This document shows positions 1 to 6,545 of a DNA stretch of 10,000 nucleotides, one piece after another; positions within the stretch are counted from its first letter, which is position 1, and the number at the start of each line of letters is the position of its first letter. Made by a program: the position numbers and the translations under genes. The notes beneath the pieces are model-generated. The model did no database searches. It was not told where the DNA came from and worked only from the letters and a program-made list of their open reading frames with translations. The DNA is taken from contig JAIWNU010000084.1 in NCBI GenBank assembly GCA_020216655.1, positions 1 to 10,000 of the forward strand, written 5' to 3'. This DNA comes from Treponema sp. (lineage in GTDB: Bacteria; Spirochaetota; Spirochaetia; Treponematales; Breznakiellaceae).

Positions 1-149
1 GCTTTGGCCTCACCGGCGAAGGTCCGCTTACTCTGGAGGAAACAGGGAAGCTCCTTGGAATTACCCGGGAACGGGTGCGGCAAATTCAGGAAAAGGCTAT
101 TTTTAAATTAAGGAACCTTAAGCAGCTCAATGATTTTACTGACCAGTAG
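1..149 (+). CDS. RNA polymerase sigma-70 family factor, C-terminal end (partial)
   Basis: The open frame read from base 3 gives 49 codons ending in TAG at 147-149; the 5' part lies outside the window. The visible protein is sigma region 4: the stretch [20 protein letters not shown] is the helix-turn-helix that reads the -35 promoter element, and RERVRQIQ is its recognition helix. It begins with FGL and GEGPLTLEE, as in primary and RpoS-like sigma factors. The end differs from the usual primary-sigma ending: RQIQ replaces the common RQIE, and [14 protein letters not shown] replaces the conserved RKLRHP-type tail. It could therefore be a group 2 (RpoS-like) factor rather than the housekeeping RpoD, but 49 residues cannot decide this. 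Its last 14 bases overlap the convergent exonuclease gene, and I see no terminator between them. Confidence 0.85.
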   Translation, partial: FGLTGEGPLTLEETGKLLGITRERVRQIQEKAIFKLRNLKQLNDFTDQ

Positions 150-834
150 AAGTATTTGGAATCAGTTGGGCGCATTTTAAGAAGACTTCCATGCATACCC
201 GGGCATCGTCCTCTGCCCGGTGCGCTTCCAGTGCTTTTATTTGCAAGTATTCTGCCAGGTCCTGCAATTTGTATGAATAACGGCCAGGGATAAGTTCCTT
301 TGCCATAATTCGTGTATCCACAACCCGGTTTGGCAACGCCGCGCAGGGGGGCTTCCATAAGGGCCTTTCTTCATCAATATGCGCCTTTTGCCCTGGCTCT
401 TCTTCATCGAGCAAAGATGGCTGATCGAATGCCCTTTTTTCTCGGTCTTCCGCAGCAGCCCAAAGTCTTGCTAAGGCAGCGTTAATAAATGATAAATCAA
501 AGGGGGCGTTGTGGGCTACCAGAACTCCTGAACCGATAAAACTGAGAAAATCAGGAAGGACCTCCTCAATGGGAGGCTGCTTACTGAGCATTTCATCAGT
601 AATGCCGTTTACCCGGGAAGCTTCTGCGGGCATAGGAATGCCGGGATTAATTAAGACAGAAAACCTTCCTATGGGGCCAAGGCTGTCAAATTTTACAGCC
701 CCGATTTCTACGATTCTGTCGGTTTTCGGTTCAAGCCCCGTGGTTTCCGTGTCAAAAGCAATAAAGGTAGTCCTGCCAGCTTCGGCCGGGGGATCCCCAA
801 ACAGGAGATCCCTTACCCAGTCGTAGGTGCCCAT
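136..834 (-). CDS. DnaQ-like DEDDh 3'-5' exonuclease
   Basis: The protein has 232 residues and belongs to the DnaQ/epsilon exonuclease family, which removes nucleotides from 3' ends in proofreading, repair or RNA trimming. All three exo motifs are visible: Exo I in [13 protein letters not shown] (D28, E30), Exo II in [13 protein letters not shown] (D113), and Exo III in [11 protein letters not shown] (H205, D210), so the two-metal DEDDh site is complete. A charged, low-complexity insert at about residues 128-158 separates Exo II from Exo III and is longer than in E. coli epsilon. No polymerase, helicase or UvrC-like domain is attached. The ATG overlaps the pgcA stop as TAATG and there is no strong Shine-Dalgarno sequence before it, which suggests translational coupling. 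Whether it is the replicative epsilon subunit or a stand-alone nuclease cannot be told from here. Confidence 0.92.
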   Translation of the reverse strand: MGTYDWVRDLLFGDPPAEAGRTTFIAFDTETTGLEPKTDRIVEIGAVKFDSLGPIGRFSVLINPGIPMPAEASRVNGITDEMLSKQPPIEEVLPDFLSFIGSGVLVAHNAPFDLSFINAALARLWAAAEDREKRAFDQPSLLDEEEPGQKAHIDEERPLWKPPCAALPNRVVDTRIMAKELIPGRYSYKLQDLAEYLQIKALEAHRAEDDARVCMEVFLKCAQLIPNTSTGQ

Positions 835-2603
835 TAGTTGCCAATGACCGCCCGAAGGTCCTTTTCTATAGCTGCCAGCTTCTCGGTAACCACCTTTTTA
901 GCCGCTTCGAGCCCTTCTTTCCCTACTTCTGCACAGCAGGTTGCGTAGAATTTAATTTTCGGCTCCGTACCGCTTGGACGGGCACTCACAATGGTGCCGT
1001 CTTCCAAGAAGAACTGGAGTACATTGCTTTTGGGAAGGTCTACCGGATCGGTTTTTCCCGGCTGTCCCGGATATTTCCAAACCGACTCTTGAACATCCCG
1101 CACCTTGCTCACCCTAATGCCCCCCAGCGTTAAGGGTGGGTTTTTCCGGTACTCAGCCATGATGCCCGCCATAATTGCCGGTCCCTGGGGCCCCTGGAAA
1201 TATTTGGAGATTCCAATCTCCTGCCAATAACCGTGCTGAAGGTATAGTTCGTTCAGCCGGTCAAGAAGGCTTTTGCCCTTGCTCCGCCAATAGAGGGTCA
1301 TTTCGGCTGTCAGGGCCGCGGCGGAGACTCCGTCCTTATCGCGTACTTCCGGTTCAATGAGGAAACCGTAGCTTTCTTCAGTACCGAATACGACTGTGTA
1401 ACCCCGTCCGTCGGTTTCGGTCTTGCGCCACACATCGGCAATCCATTTAAAGCCCGTAAGGCATTCAAAACATTCGGCCCCGTAGCTGTTGGCAACTCGT
1501 TTCTGCATGCCCGTGGTAACAATGGAGTTGATCATTGCTGGTTTTGCCGGCAGTTTTCCCTGTTCTTTAAGGGAAAGGAAAATATAATCTGCCAGCAGTG
1601 TTCCAAGCTGATTTCCTGTAACAAGCACAAAGTTTCCCTTAGTATCGGGGACTGCAATACCGAGCCGGTCCGCGTCAGGATCGGTGGCCATAACCACATC
1701 GGCTTTGATCTTAGTCCCCAGGTCAAGGGCCATTTTCAGGGCCGCCGATTCTTCAGGATTTGGATAAGCAACGGTGGGGAAGTTGCCGTCCGGCTCCCGT
1801 TGTTCGGGGACGGTAATGACTTCGAGTCCAAGGCTCCCCAAGACTCCCTCTACATGCCGGGATCCTGTACCATGAAGGGGGGTGTAAACAATTTTAACTT
1901 CCCGAGCCTTTTCTTTAATAAGCTGCGGACGGAAGAGGTGGCTCTTTACCATAGCCGCGTAGGGTTCATCAATCTCCTTATCTATGATTTTGAGAAGCCC
2001 CTTCTTAATTGCCTCTTCGCGGCCCATTTCGGTTATATTGGTAACCTTGTTTACTTCATCAATTATACCTACATCGTGGGGCTCTATAACCTGGGATCCA
2101 TCGTTCCAATAAGCTTTGTATCCGTTATATTGGGGCGGATTGTGACTTGCGGTTACCACAACCCCCGTATCGCAATGCAGGGTGCGGATCGCAAAAGAAA
2201 GCTCAGGTGTGGGTCTGAGGGAAGAAAACAGATAGGTAGTAATTCCGTTCGCAGCTAAAATGAGGGCGGTAGCTTCGGCAAATTCAGGCGAATAGCGGCG
2301 GCTGTCATAAGCAATAACCGCAGAAAGCTTTCCCTGGGCTGCTTTTTCAGGGAGCGCCTTTTTAAGGTAATTGGCCAGGCCCTGGGTTGCCATCTTTACA
2401 ACCAGGGTATTCATACGATTGTAGCCTCCGCCTATGACACCCCGAAGACCCCCGGTTCCAAATTCGAGGTTTCGATAAAAGCGGTCTTCCAGTTCCTTCC
2501 AATCTTGGGCTTTAAGAAGCTCTTCGACCTCGGCCCTGAAATGGTCATCCTTTTCTTTTTCTATATAAGAACGTGCTCGTGCAATTATTTCTTGTTGGTC
2601 CAT
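834..2603 (-). CDS. pgcA: Phosphoglucomutase/phosphomannomutase (alpha-D-phosphohexomutase, PgcA type)
   Basis: A cytoplasmic enzyme of 589 residues that interconverts glucose-1-phosphate and glucose-6-phosphate (possibly mannose phosphates too), linking sugar breakdown to glycogen, cell-wall and glycolipid precursors. The four phosphohexomutase signatures are in order: the substrate phosphate region FGTGGLRG (48-55), the phosphoserine loop TASHNPPQYNGYK with catalytic Ser153, the magnesium loop DPDADR (308-313), the sugar-specificity loop GTEESYGF (407-414), and the C-terminal phosphate-binding loop RPSGTEPK (542-549). Length and the N-terminal helical segment match the Bacillus subtilis PgcA subgroup rather than short phosphomannomutases. 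GGAGGAAAG sits a few bases before the ATG at 2603. It is first in a two-gene unit with the exonuclease. Substrate preference between glucose and mannose phosphate is inferred, not proven. Confidence 0.95.
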   Translation of the reverse strand: MDQQEIIARARSYIEKEKDDHFRAEVEELLKAQDWKELEDRFYRNLEFGTGGLRGVIGGGYNRMNTLVVKMATQGLANYLKKALPEKAAQGKLSAVIAYDSRRYSPEFAEATALILAANGITTYLFSSLRPTPELSFAIRTLHCDTGVVVTASHNPPQYNGYKAYWNDGSQVIEPHDVGIIDEVNKVTNITEMGREEAIKKGLLKIIDKEIDEPYAAMVKSHLFRPQLIKEKAREVKIVYTPLHGTGSRHVEGVLGSLGLEVITVPEQREPDGNFPTVAYPNPEESAALKMALDLGTKIKADVVMATDPDADRLGIAVPDTKGNFVLVTGNQLGTLLADYIFLSLKEQGKLPAKPAMINSIVTTGMQKRVANSYGAECFECLTGFKWIADVWRKTETDGRGYTVVFGTEESYGFLIEPEVRDKDGVSAAALTAEMTLYWRSKGKSLLDRLNELYLQHGYWQEIGISKYFQGPQGPAIMAGIMAEYRKNPPLTLGGIRVSKVRDVQESVWKYPGQPGKTDPVDLPKSNVLQFFLEDGTIVSARPSGTEPKIKFYATCCAEVGKEGLEAAKKVVTEKLAAIEKDLRAVIGN

Positions 2604-2623
2604 GTTAGCTTTCCTCCAATACT

Positions 2624-2652
2624 AATTTCAAAAGTAAACGACTTTTGAAATT
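2624..2652. repeat. Perfect 12-bp inverted repeat in the pgcA leader
   Basis: AATTTCAAAAGT at 2624-2635 and ACTTTTGAAATT at 2641-2652 are exact reverse complements around the 5-base spacer AAACG. In the pgcA direction the repeat begins where transcription should start from the predicted promoter and ends about 20 bases before the start codon, so it could be a repressor operator or a hairpin at the 5' end of the mRNA. It has no T-run on either side and is not a typical terminator. Which protein would bind it is unknown. Confidence 0.6.
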
Positions 2653-2658
2653 GGTTCA

Positions 2659-2688
2659 AGTATAAAAGGATTGATTGATGAACGGCAA
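2659..2688 (-). promoter_or_regulatory. Predicted sigma-70 promoter of pgcA and the exonuclease
   Basis: On the minus strand, TTGCCG (2688-2683) and TATACT (2664-2659) are separated by 18 bases. Both resemble the housekeeping -35 and -10 boxes. Transcription would start near 2652, at the edge of the inverted repeat, leaving a leader of about 50 bases with the GGAGG ribosome site. The call rests on sequence match and position only. Confidence 0.5.
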
Positions 2689-2761
2689 GCCCTGGCAGTT
2701 TGTTAAGGTTCAAGGTGAGATCGATAAAAGAGCTCGTGTAATGGCTGGGAGCTTTGCTTAA
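2678..2761 (+). CDS. Possible small ORF, 27 codons
   Basis: An ATG at 2678 is preceded by AAGGA at 2666-2670, seven bases upstream, and opens 27 codons ending in TAA at 2759-2761. The product would begin MNGKPWQFVKVQGEIDKRAR and has no membrane segment or family I recognise. It lies in the divergent region between pgcA and oadG and overlaps the predicted -35 box of pgcA on the other strand. I see no good plus-strand promoter just before it. It may be a real small protein, a leader peptide, a decayed remnant or chance; the good ribosome-site spacing is the main support. Confidence 0.22.
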   Translation: MNGKPWQFVKVQGEIDKRARVMAGSFA

Positions 2762-2812
2762 AAAAAGAATAAAAAAAAGGAACTGCAGTGACATTAAAAA
2801 CAGATTTGTCTA

Positions 2813-2842
2813 TTGAACAAAAACCGATATTTTTGGTACGAT
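2813..2842 (+). promoter_or_regulatory. Predicted promoter of the oadGAB operon
   Basis: TTGAAC (2813-2818) and TACGAT (2837-2842) are 18 bases apart and lie 33 bases before the oadG start codon. A-rich runs at 2760-2778 lie upstream and could help bend DNA or act as an upstream element. GGAGG at 2866-2870 is the ribosome site. No clear operator or riboswitch is visible in the short leader. Confidence 0.55.
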
Positions 2843-2874
2843 AACGCTGAATATTCAATGATTTTGGAGGCCCT

Positions 2875-3132
2875 ATGACAATAGCAGAGATGTTCGGGCA
2901 GAGCGGTGTATTAGCCCTGCTCGGCATGGGTGTAGTCTTCGGCTTTCTGATTATTCTAGTCCTATTCATGGACCTGATCGCAAAGATCATACATGCGCTC
3001 GGGTGGGATATAGATGCTCAGGAAGGGCAGTCGGTTCAGGCAGGTTCGTCCGCTCAAGCTTCTGGCGGAAATTCTGCTGTGGTCGCAGCAATCACTGCTG
3101 CGGTCAATGAATATCGCAAAACAAACCAGTAA
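2875..3132 (+). CDS. oadG: Oxaloacetate decarboxylase gamma subunit (OadG)
   Basis: A small membrane protein of 85 residues. It has one strong membrane helix at about residues 11-35 (VLALLGMGVVFGFLIILVLF), then a polar, Gln/Ser/Ala-rich cytoplasmic linker and a short C-terminal helix ending NEYRKTNQ. This is the layout of the gamma chain of sodium-pumping decarboxylases, which anchors and assembles the alpha and beta subunits. The only histidine is H40 at the membrane edge, so the C-terminal His-containing zinc site described for the Klebsiella gamma chain is not seen. Start: GGAGG with a four-base gap before ATG 2875. It is first in oadGAB, with 17 bases between it and oadA. Small OadG proteins diverge widely, so the context carries much of the call. 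Confidence 0.88.
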   Translation: MTIAEMFGQSGVLALLGMGVVFGFLIILVLFMDLIAKIIHALGWDIDAQEGQSVQAGSSAQASGGNSAVVAAITAAVNEYRKTNQ

Positions 3133-3149
3133 CGCAAAAGGAGAGTTTT

Positions 3150-4931
3150 ATGGCTAAAGTACAATTAACCGATCTGGTTCTTCGGGACGCTCACCAGTCT
3201 TTGCTTGCTACCCGTATGACTACTGCAGATATGCTTCCCGCATGCCCCCAACTTGATAAAGTAGGTTACTTTGCCCTGGAAGCCTGGGGCGGCGCTACCT
3301 TCGATTCCTGTATCCGCTTTTTGAACGAAGATCCCTGGGAGCGGCTGCGGCAGCTTAAAAAGGCCCTTCCCAATACCAAAATAATGATGCTCCTCCGGGG
3401 CCAGAACCTTCTTGGTTATCGTCACTATGCGGATGACGTGGTAACCAAATTTGTGGAAGCCGCTGCAAAGAACGGTGTCGATGTATTCCGCATTTTCGAT
3501 GCGGTTAATGATCCCCGTAACTTTAAGGCTGCCACCGATGCTGCCAAGAAAACCGGCAAGCATGTTCAGGCTACCATTTCCTATGCAACGACCCCATTCC
3601 ATACGATCCAGTCCTATGTAGATCTGGCAAAAGAGCTGGCTGCAGAAGGTGCGGACTCCCTTTGTATTAAGGATATGGCGGGTCTCCTCAAGCCCTATGA
3701 CGCCTATGATCTGGTAAAGGCTATTAAAAAGGCTGTAGATCTTCCTATCGAAATCCACTCCCATGCAACAACCGGTATGTCCGTCGCTACCCTGACTAAG
3801 GCCGCTGAAGCGGGTGCGGAAATTCTGGATACGGTTATTTCCTCCCTCGCCATGGGTACCAGCCACAGCCCCACCGAAACTATGGTGGAAATTTTCAAAG
3901 GAACTCCCTACGATACAGGGCTCGATACCAACCTGCTTTTGGAGATTGCTGCCTACTTCCGGGAAGTTCGGAAAAATTACAAGAAATTTGAATCCAGCTT
4001 CCTCGGAGCTGATACACGGATCCTCGTGTCCCAGGTGCCGGGCGGTATGCTTTCCAACCTGGAAAGTCAGCTTAAAGAGCAGGGTGCTTCCGACAAGATT
4101 GATGAGGTGCTCAAGGAAATCGCAGTTGTACAGAAAGACTTTGGTTATCCGCCCCTCGTTACTCCCACGAGTCAGATCGTCGGAACACAGGCTGTATTTA
4201 ATGTCCTCTTTGGCCGCTACAACAAACTCACCGGCGAGTCCATGGACCTCTTGGCCGGCAAGTACGGAAAGTGCCCCGCACCGAAGAATCCTGAGGTGGT
4301 CAAAAAGGCCCTCGAAGCTCTTAAAATGGAAAAAGAAATTACCCACCGGCCTGCGGACGATATTCCGAACGAATTCTCCAAGCTGGAAGAGGAAACCAAA
4401 AAACTCCTCGGCACAGACAAGGTCGCCGTTGAGGACGTTCTTACCTATGCCATGTTCCCCAAGGTTGCTCCCGATTTCTTCAAAAAGCGGGATCAGGGAC
4501 CGATCAAGTTCACCGCAGAACCGGAAGCTCCCAAGGCTGCTCCTGCCGCAGGCGCCGCACCGGCAGCAGGCGCTCAGGCTGCAAAATATGTGGTAAACGT
4601 AAACGGCGCTGATTATACCGTCGTCGTCCGCCCCGAAGGCACCATGGCGATCGCCCCTGCTGCCGGTGCTGCTCCGTCCCAGGCTGCTGCTACCGCAGCT
4701 CCCGCCGCCGCTCCTTCCGGCGGCCATGTGGTCGAAGCCCCTGTGGCAGGTACTATTATCAAGTATTCGGTGAATGAGGGTGCCTCGGTTTCCGCAGGTC
4801 AGACCGTTATGATCATCGAATCCATGAAAATGGAACTGGAAATTAAGGCTACTGGATCCGGAACAATTCATTTCCTTGTTTCGACCGGAACTCAGGTTGC
4901 TGCTCACCAGCCCGTGGCCGAACTGAAATAG
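3150..4931 (+). CDS. oadA: Oxaloacetate decarboxylase alpha subunit, biotin-carrying carboxyltransferase
   Basis: A protein of 593 residues that removes the carboxyl group from oxaloacetate, giving pyruvate, and places it on its own biotin. The N-terminal half is a TIM-barrel carboxyltransferase: RDAHQS (12-17, metal ligand D13), GGATFD (47-52), SLCIKDMAG with K174, the usual carboxylated lysine, and the metal pair H203/H205 in EIHSHATTG. The conserved PYC/OadA domain follows ([20 protein letters not shown]). After an Ala/Pro-rich linker comes a biotinyl domain with ESMKMEL and biotin lysine K560, 33 residues from the end. There is no ATP-grasp biotin carboxylase domain, so it is not a full pyruvate carboxylase; a pyruvate carboxylase B subunit is the main alternative, but the OadG and OadB neighbours favour the sodium pump. 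AGGAGA precedes the ATG. The biased, uniform codon use suggests high expression. Confidence 0.96.
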   Translation: MAKVQLTDLVLRDAHQSLLATRMTTADMLPACPQLDKVGYFALEAWGGATFDSCIRFLNEDPWERLRQLKKALPNTKIMMLLRGQNLLGYRHYADDVVTKFVEAAAKNGVDVFRIFDAVNDPRNFKAATDAAKKTGKHVQATISYATTPFHTIQSYVDLAKELAAEGADSLCIKDMAGLLKPYDAYDLVKAIKKAVDLPIEIHSHATTGMSVATLTKAAEAGAEILDTVISSLAMGTSHSPTETMVEIFKGTPYDTGLDTNLLLEIAAYFREVRKNYKKFESSFLGADTRILVSQVPGGMLSNLESQLKEQGASDKIDEVLKEIAVVQKDFGYPPLVTPTSQIVGTQAVFNVLFGRYNKLTGESMDLLAGKYGKCPAPKNPEVVKKALEALKMEKEITHRPADDIPNEFSKLEEETKKLLGTDKVAVEDVLTYAMFPKVAPDFFKKRDQGPIKFTAEPEAPKAAPAAGAAPAAGAQAAKYVVNVNGADYTVVVRPEGTMAIAPAAGAAPSQAAATAAPAAAPSGGHVVEAPVAGTIIKYSVNEGASVSAGQTVMIIESMKMELEIKATGSGTIHFLVSTGTQVAAHQPVAELK

Positions 4932-4944
4932 GGGATACATCAAC

Positions 4945-6333
4945 ATGCTGAACATGAATAAAAATCCCAGACGGGTAACCATGATTGTGCTTGCCATGAT
5001 TACGGTTGCCTTTGTGTTCTCATTTATGGGAACCGTGCTGGCCCAAACTGCTAATACTGCTGTCCCTGCACAGGGCTATGCTTCTTGGAGCAATCCCGAT
5101 GGCATTATTAAGGGAAGCGAGAATATTCCCCGAATATCTATTGCTTCCTTTGCCAGAAACATTTTGGAAACCACGGGTTTATATGCTTTCTTTGTAGACT
5201 CCAAAGAAAAGGAGACCCCTGCGGGCGATAAGATTACCGTATTCGGGTGGCAAGAACTGCTCATGGTAATCGTGGGCTTTGTTATCATCTATTTAGGAGC
5301 TGCTAAGGGCTTTGAACCGCTGCTCCTTATCCCGATAGGTTTCGGCACTGTCTTTGTTAATATTCCGTTCGGCGGGATGGGAGATGCACCACATGGGTTC
5401 CTGAATATCATTTATGAAGCTGGTGTTGGAAACGAGTTTTTCCCCCTCATCATCTTCATGGGTATTGGAGCTCTTACCGACTTCGGTCCCCTCATTGCGA
5501 ACCCGAAAACAGCCCTCCTTGGAGCGGCTGCCCAGTTTGGTGTCTTTGGTACCCTTTTGGGGATAACCGCCTTCAATCTGATCCCAGGGTTTAATTTCAC
5601 GATGAAGGACGCCTGTGCCATTGCCATTATTGGCGGCGCCGACGGTCCTACTACCATCTATATAGCAGCAAAACTGGCACCCCATCTTCTGGCTACTGTA
5701 GCCGTGGCTGCCTACTCCTATATGGCGCTGGTACCGGTGATTCAGCCACCCATCATGAAAGCCCTGACAACGCCTCAGGAACGCAAGATCAGGATGAAGC
5801 AGCTCCGCCATGTTTCAAAGGTGGAGAAAATGCTTTTCCCCCTGTCGGTGTTTATTCTCTCCATTCTGCTCATTCCGTCCGCTTCTCCGCTTATCGGATG
5901 TCTTATGTTTGGTAACTTTATCCGGGAAATTGGTGTAGTAGAGCGGCTCTCTAAAACCTTGCAGAATGAGCTCTTGAACATCGTTTCTATCTTCCTCTCC
6001 CTGGGTGTCGGAAGCCAGATGACCCCCGAAAAGTTCCTGAATCCCGCTTCTCTTTCCATCGTATTCATGGGGCTCCTTGCCTTTGCAATTGCCACCGCGT
6101 CCGGTGTCATTGTCGCGAAGATCATGAACCTCTTCCTGAAAGAGAAGATTAACCCCCTTATTGGATCCGCCGGTGTATCCGCTGTTCCCATGTCTGCCCG
6201 GGTTTCCAACAAAGTGGGCCTTGAGGAAGATCCGGGTAACTTCCTCATTATGCACGCCATGGGTCCCAACGTAGCCGGTGTTATTGGTACGGCCATTGCA
6301 GCAGGTGTTATGATCGCCGTTTATGGCGGTTGA
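4945..6333 (+). CDS. oadB: Oxaloacetate decarboxylase beta subunit, sodium-translocating
   Basis: A multi-pass membrane protein of 462 residues that decarboxylates the carboxybiotin carried by OadA and exports sodium ions. Family signatures are [12 protein letters not shown] at 230-241, where D233 matches the essential D203 of the Klebsiella beta chain, and the C-terminal region [17 protein letters not shown] followed by [14 protein letters not shown]. Several hydrophobic spans are visible from about residue 105 onward. The N terminus is unusual: residues 12-34 look like a signal peptide ending VLAQ, followed by about 50 polar residues with a segment rich in charged residues ([12 protein letters not shown]) before the first conserved span. 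The start is not certain: GGGGA overlaps the oadA stop and fits ATG 4945, but ATG 4954 is also possible. The gene begins 13 bases after oadA and is followed by a terminator. Confidence 0.95.
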   Translation: MLNMNKNPRRVTMIVLAMITVAFVFSFMGTVLAQTANTAVPAQGYASWSNPDGIIKGSENIPRISIASFARNILETTGLYAFFVDSKEKETPAGDKITVFGWQELLMVIVGFVIIYLGAAKGFEPLLLIPIGFGTVFVNIPFGGMGDAPHGFLNIIYEAGVGNEFFPLIIFMGIGALTDFGPLIANPKTALLGAAAQFGVFGTLLGITAFNLIPGFNFTMKDACAIAIIGGADGPTTIYIAAKLAPHLLATVAVAAYSYMALVPVIQPPIMKALTTPQERKIRMKQLRHVSKVEKMLFPLSVFILSILLIPSASPLIGCLMFGNFIREIGVVERLSKTLQNELLNIVSIFLSLGVGSQMTPEKFLNPASLSIVFMGLLAFAIATASGVIVAKIMNLFLKEKINPLIGSAGVSAVPMSARVSNKVGLEEDPGNFLIMHAMGPNVAGVIGTAIAAGVMIAVYGG

Positions 6334-6361
6334 TGGTACTTTGAAATAATCCTTTGTACAG

Positions 6362-6392
6362 GCGGTTCCGGTTTTTCGGAACCGCTTTTTTT
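6362..6392 (+). terminator. Rho-independent terminator of oadGAB
   Basis: GCGGTTCCG (6362-6370) and CGGAACCGC (6377-6385) form a perfect 9-bp GC-rich stem with the six-base loop GTTTTT, followed directly by seven T residues (6386-6392). It lies 28 bases after the oadB stop and should end the decarboxylase transcript before the glycosidase locus. Confidence 0.93.
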
Positions 6393-6473
6393 ATTTAAAA
6401 CCCAAACCAATTTAAAAATCCGAGAGCGAGCTTCCCGAGTTTTTTGAAAGAGCATCCCTCATAAAAATTTAAG
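6393..6473. other. Spacer between the oad terminator and the glycosidase promoter
   Basis: This AT-rich stretch holds no ORF with a ribosome site. TTGAAA at 6444-6449 has no matching -10 box at the right distance. I see no further hairpin with a T-run, no RNA gene and no repeat. Confidence 0.5.
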
Positions 6474-6502
6474 TTGCTAAAATGAGAAGGTAGGTTTATT
6501 AT
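6474..6502 (+). promoter_or_regulatory. Predicted promoter of the GH43 glycosidase gene
   Basis: TTGCTA (6474-6479) and TATTAT (6497-6502) are 17 bases apart, a good housekeeping-type match. Transcription would start near 6509, just before or at the edge of the LacI-type operator at 6512-6533. The ribosome site AAGGG lies at 6534-6538, seven bases before the ATG at 6546. Confidence 0.6.
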
Positions 6503-6511
6503 AAACTATAC

Positions 6512-6533
6512 ATAACGCAATCGATTTCGAATT
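6512..6533. promoter_or_regulatory. LacI-family operator upstream of the glycosidase gene
   Basis: The left half ATAACGCAATC (6512-6522) is identical to the left half of the palindrome upstream of the binding-protein gene at 9212. The right half GATTTCGAATT is only partly symmetric, but the core CGCAATCGATTTCG pairs at 12 of 14 positions around a central CG, the dinucleotide that LacI-family hinge helices usually contact. The site starts nine bases after the predicted -10 box, where a bound repressor would block initiation. The likely binder is the repressor encoded at 8153-9208. Confidence 0.68.
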
Positions 6534-6545
6534 AAGGGTAGTAAA

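Noticed and set aside
199..220. Inverted repeat CCGGGCA / TGCCCGG as a terminator for the sigma gene
   Set aside because: The stem has only seven pairs, an eight-base loop and no T-run after it, and it lies in the codons of the exonuclease Exo III motif, which explains the sequence.
2729..2778. Terminator or RNA hairpin near the A-rich runs
   Set aside because: The possible stem (AAAGAGCTC with GAGCTTT) needs a two-base bulge and is followed by A runs, not T runs, in the plus direction.
2841..2847. A third LacI operator in the oad promoter (ATAACGC)
   Set aside because: Only seven bases of the half-site match, the central CG and second half are missing, so chance is the better explanation.
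2703..2990. Minus-strand 95-codon frame across the oad promoter and oadG
   Set aside because: It runs over the oad promoter, ribosome site and the start of oadG, and has no ribosome site or family match.
3814..4596. A 260-codon open frame in another plus frame inside oadA
   Set aside because: It lies wholly within a gene with clear catalytic and biotin motifs and its product is Ser/Pro/Arg-rich shadow sequence.
3165..4997. A 610-codon open frame antisense to oadA
   Set aside because: It mirrors oadA almost end to end, its translation is low-complexity without any family motif, and it has no ribosome site. The strong codon bias of oadA explains the lack of stops.
5775..6296. Minus-strand open frames of 146-173 codons opposite oadB
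   Set aside because: They overlap the conserved C-terminal membrane part of OadB and show no recognisable protein features.
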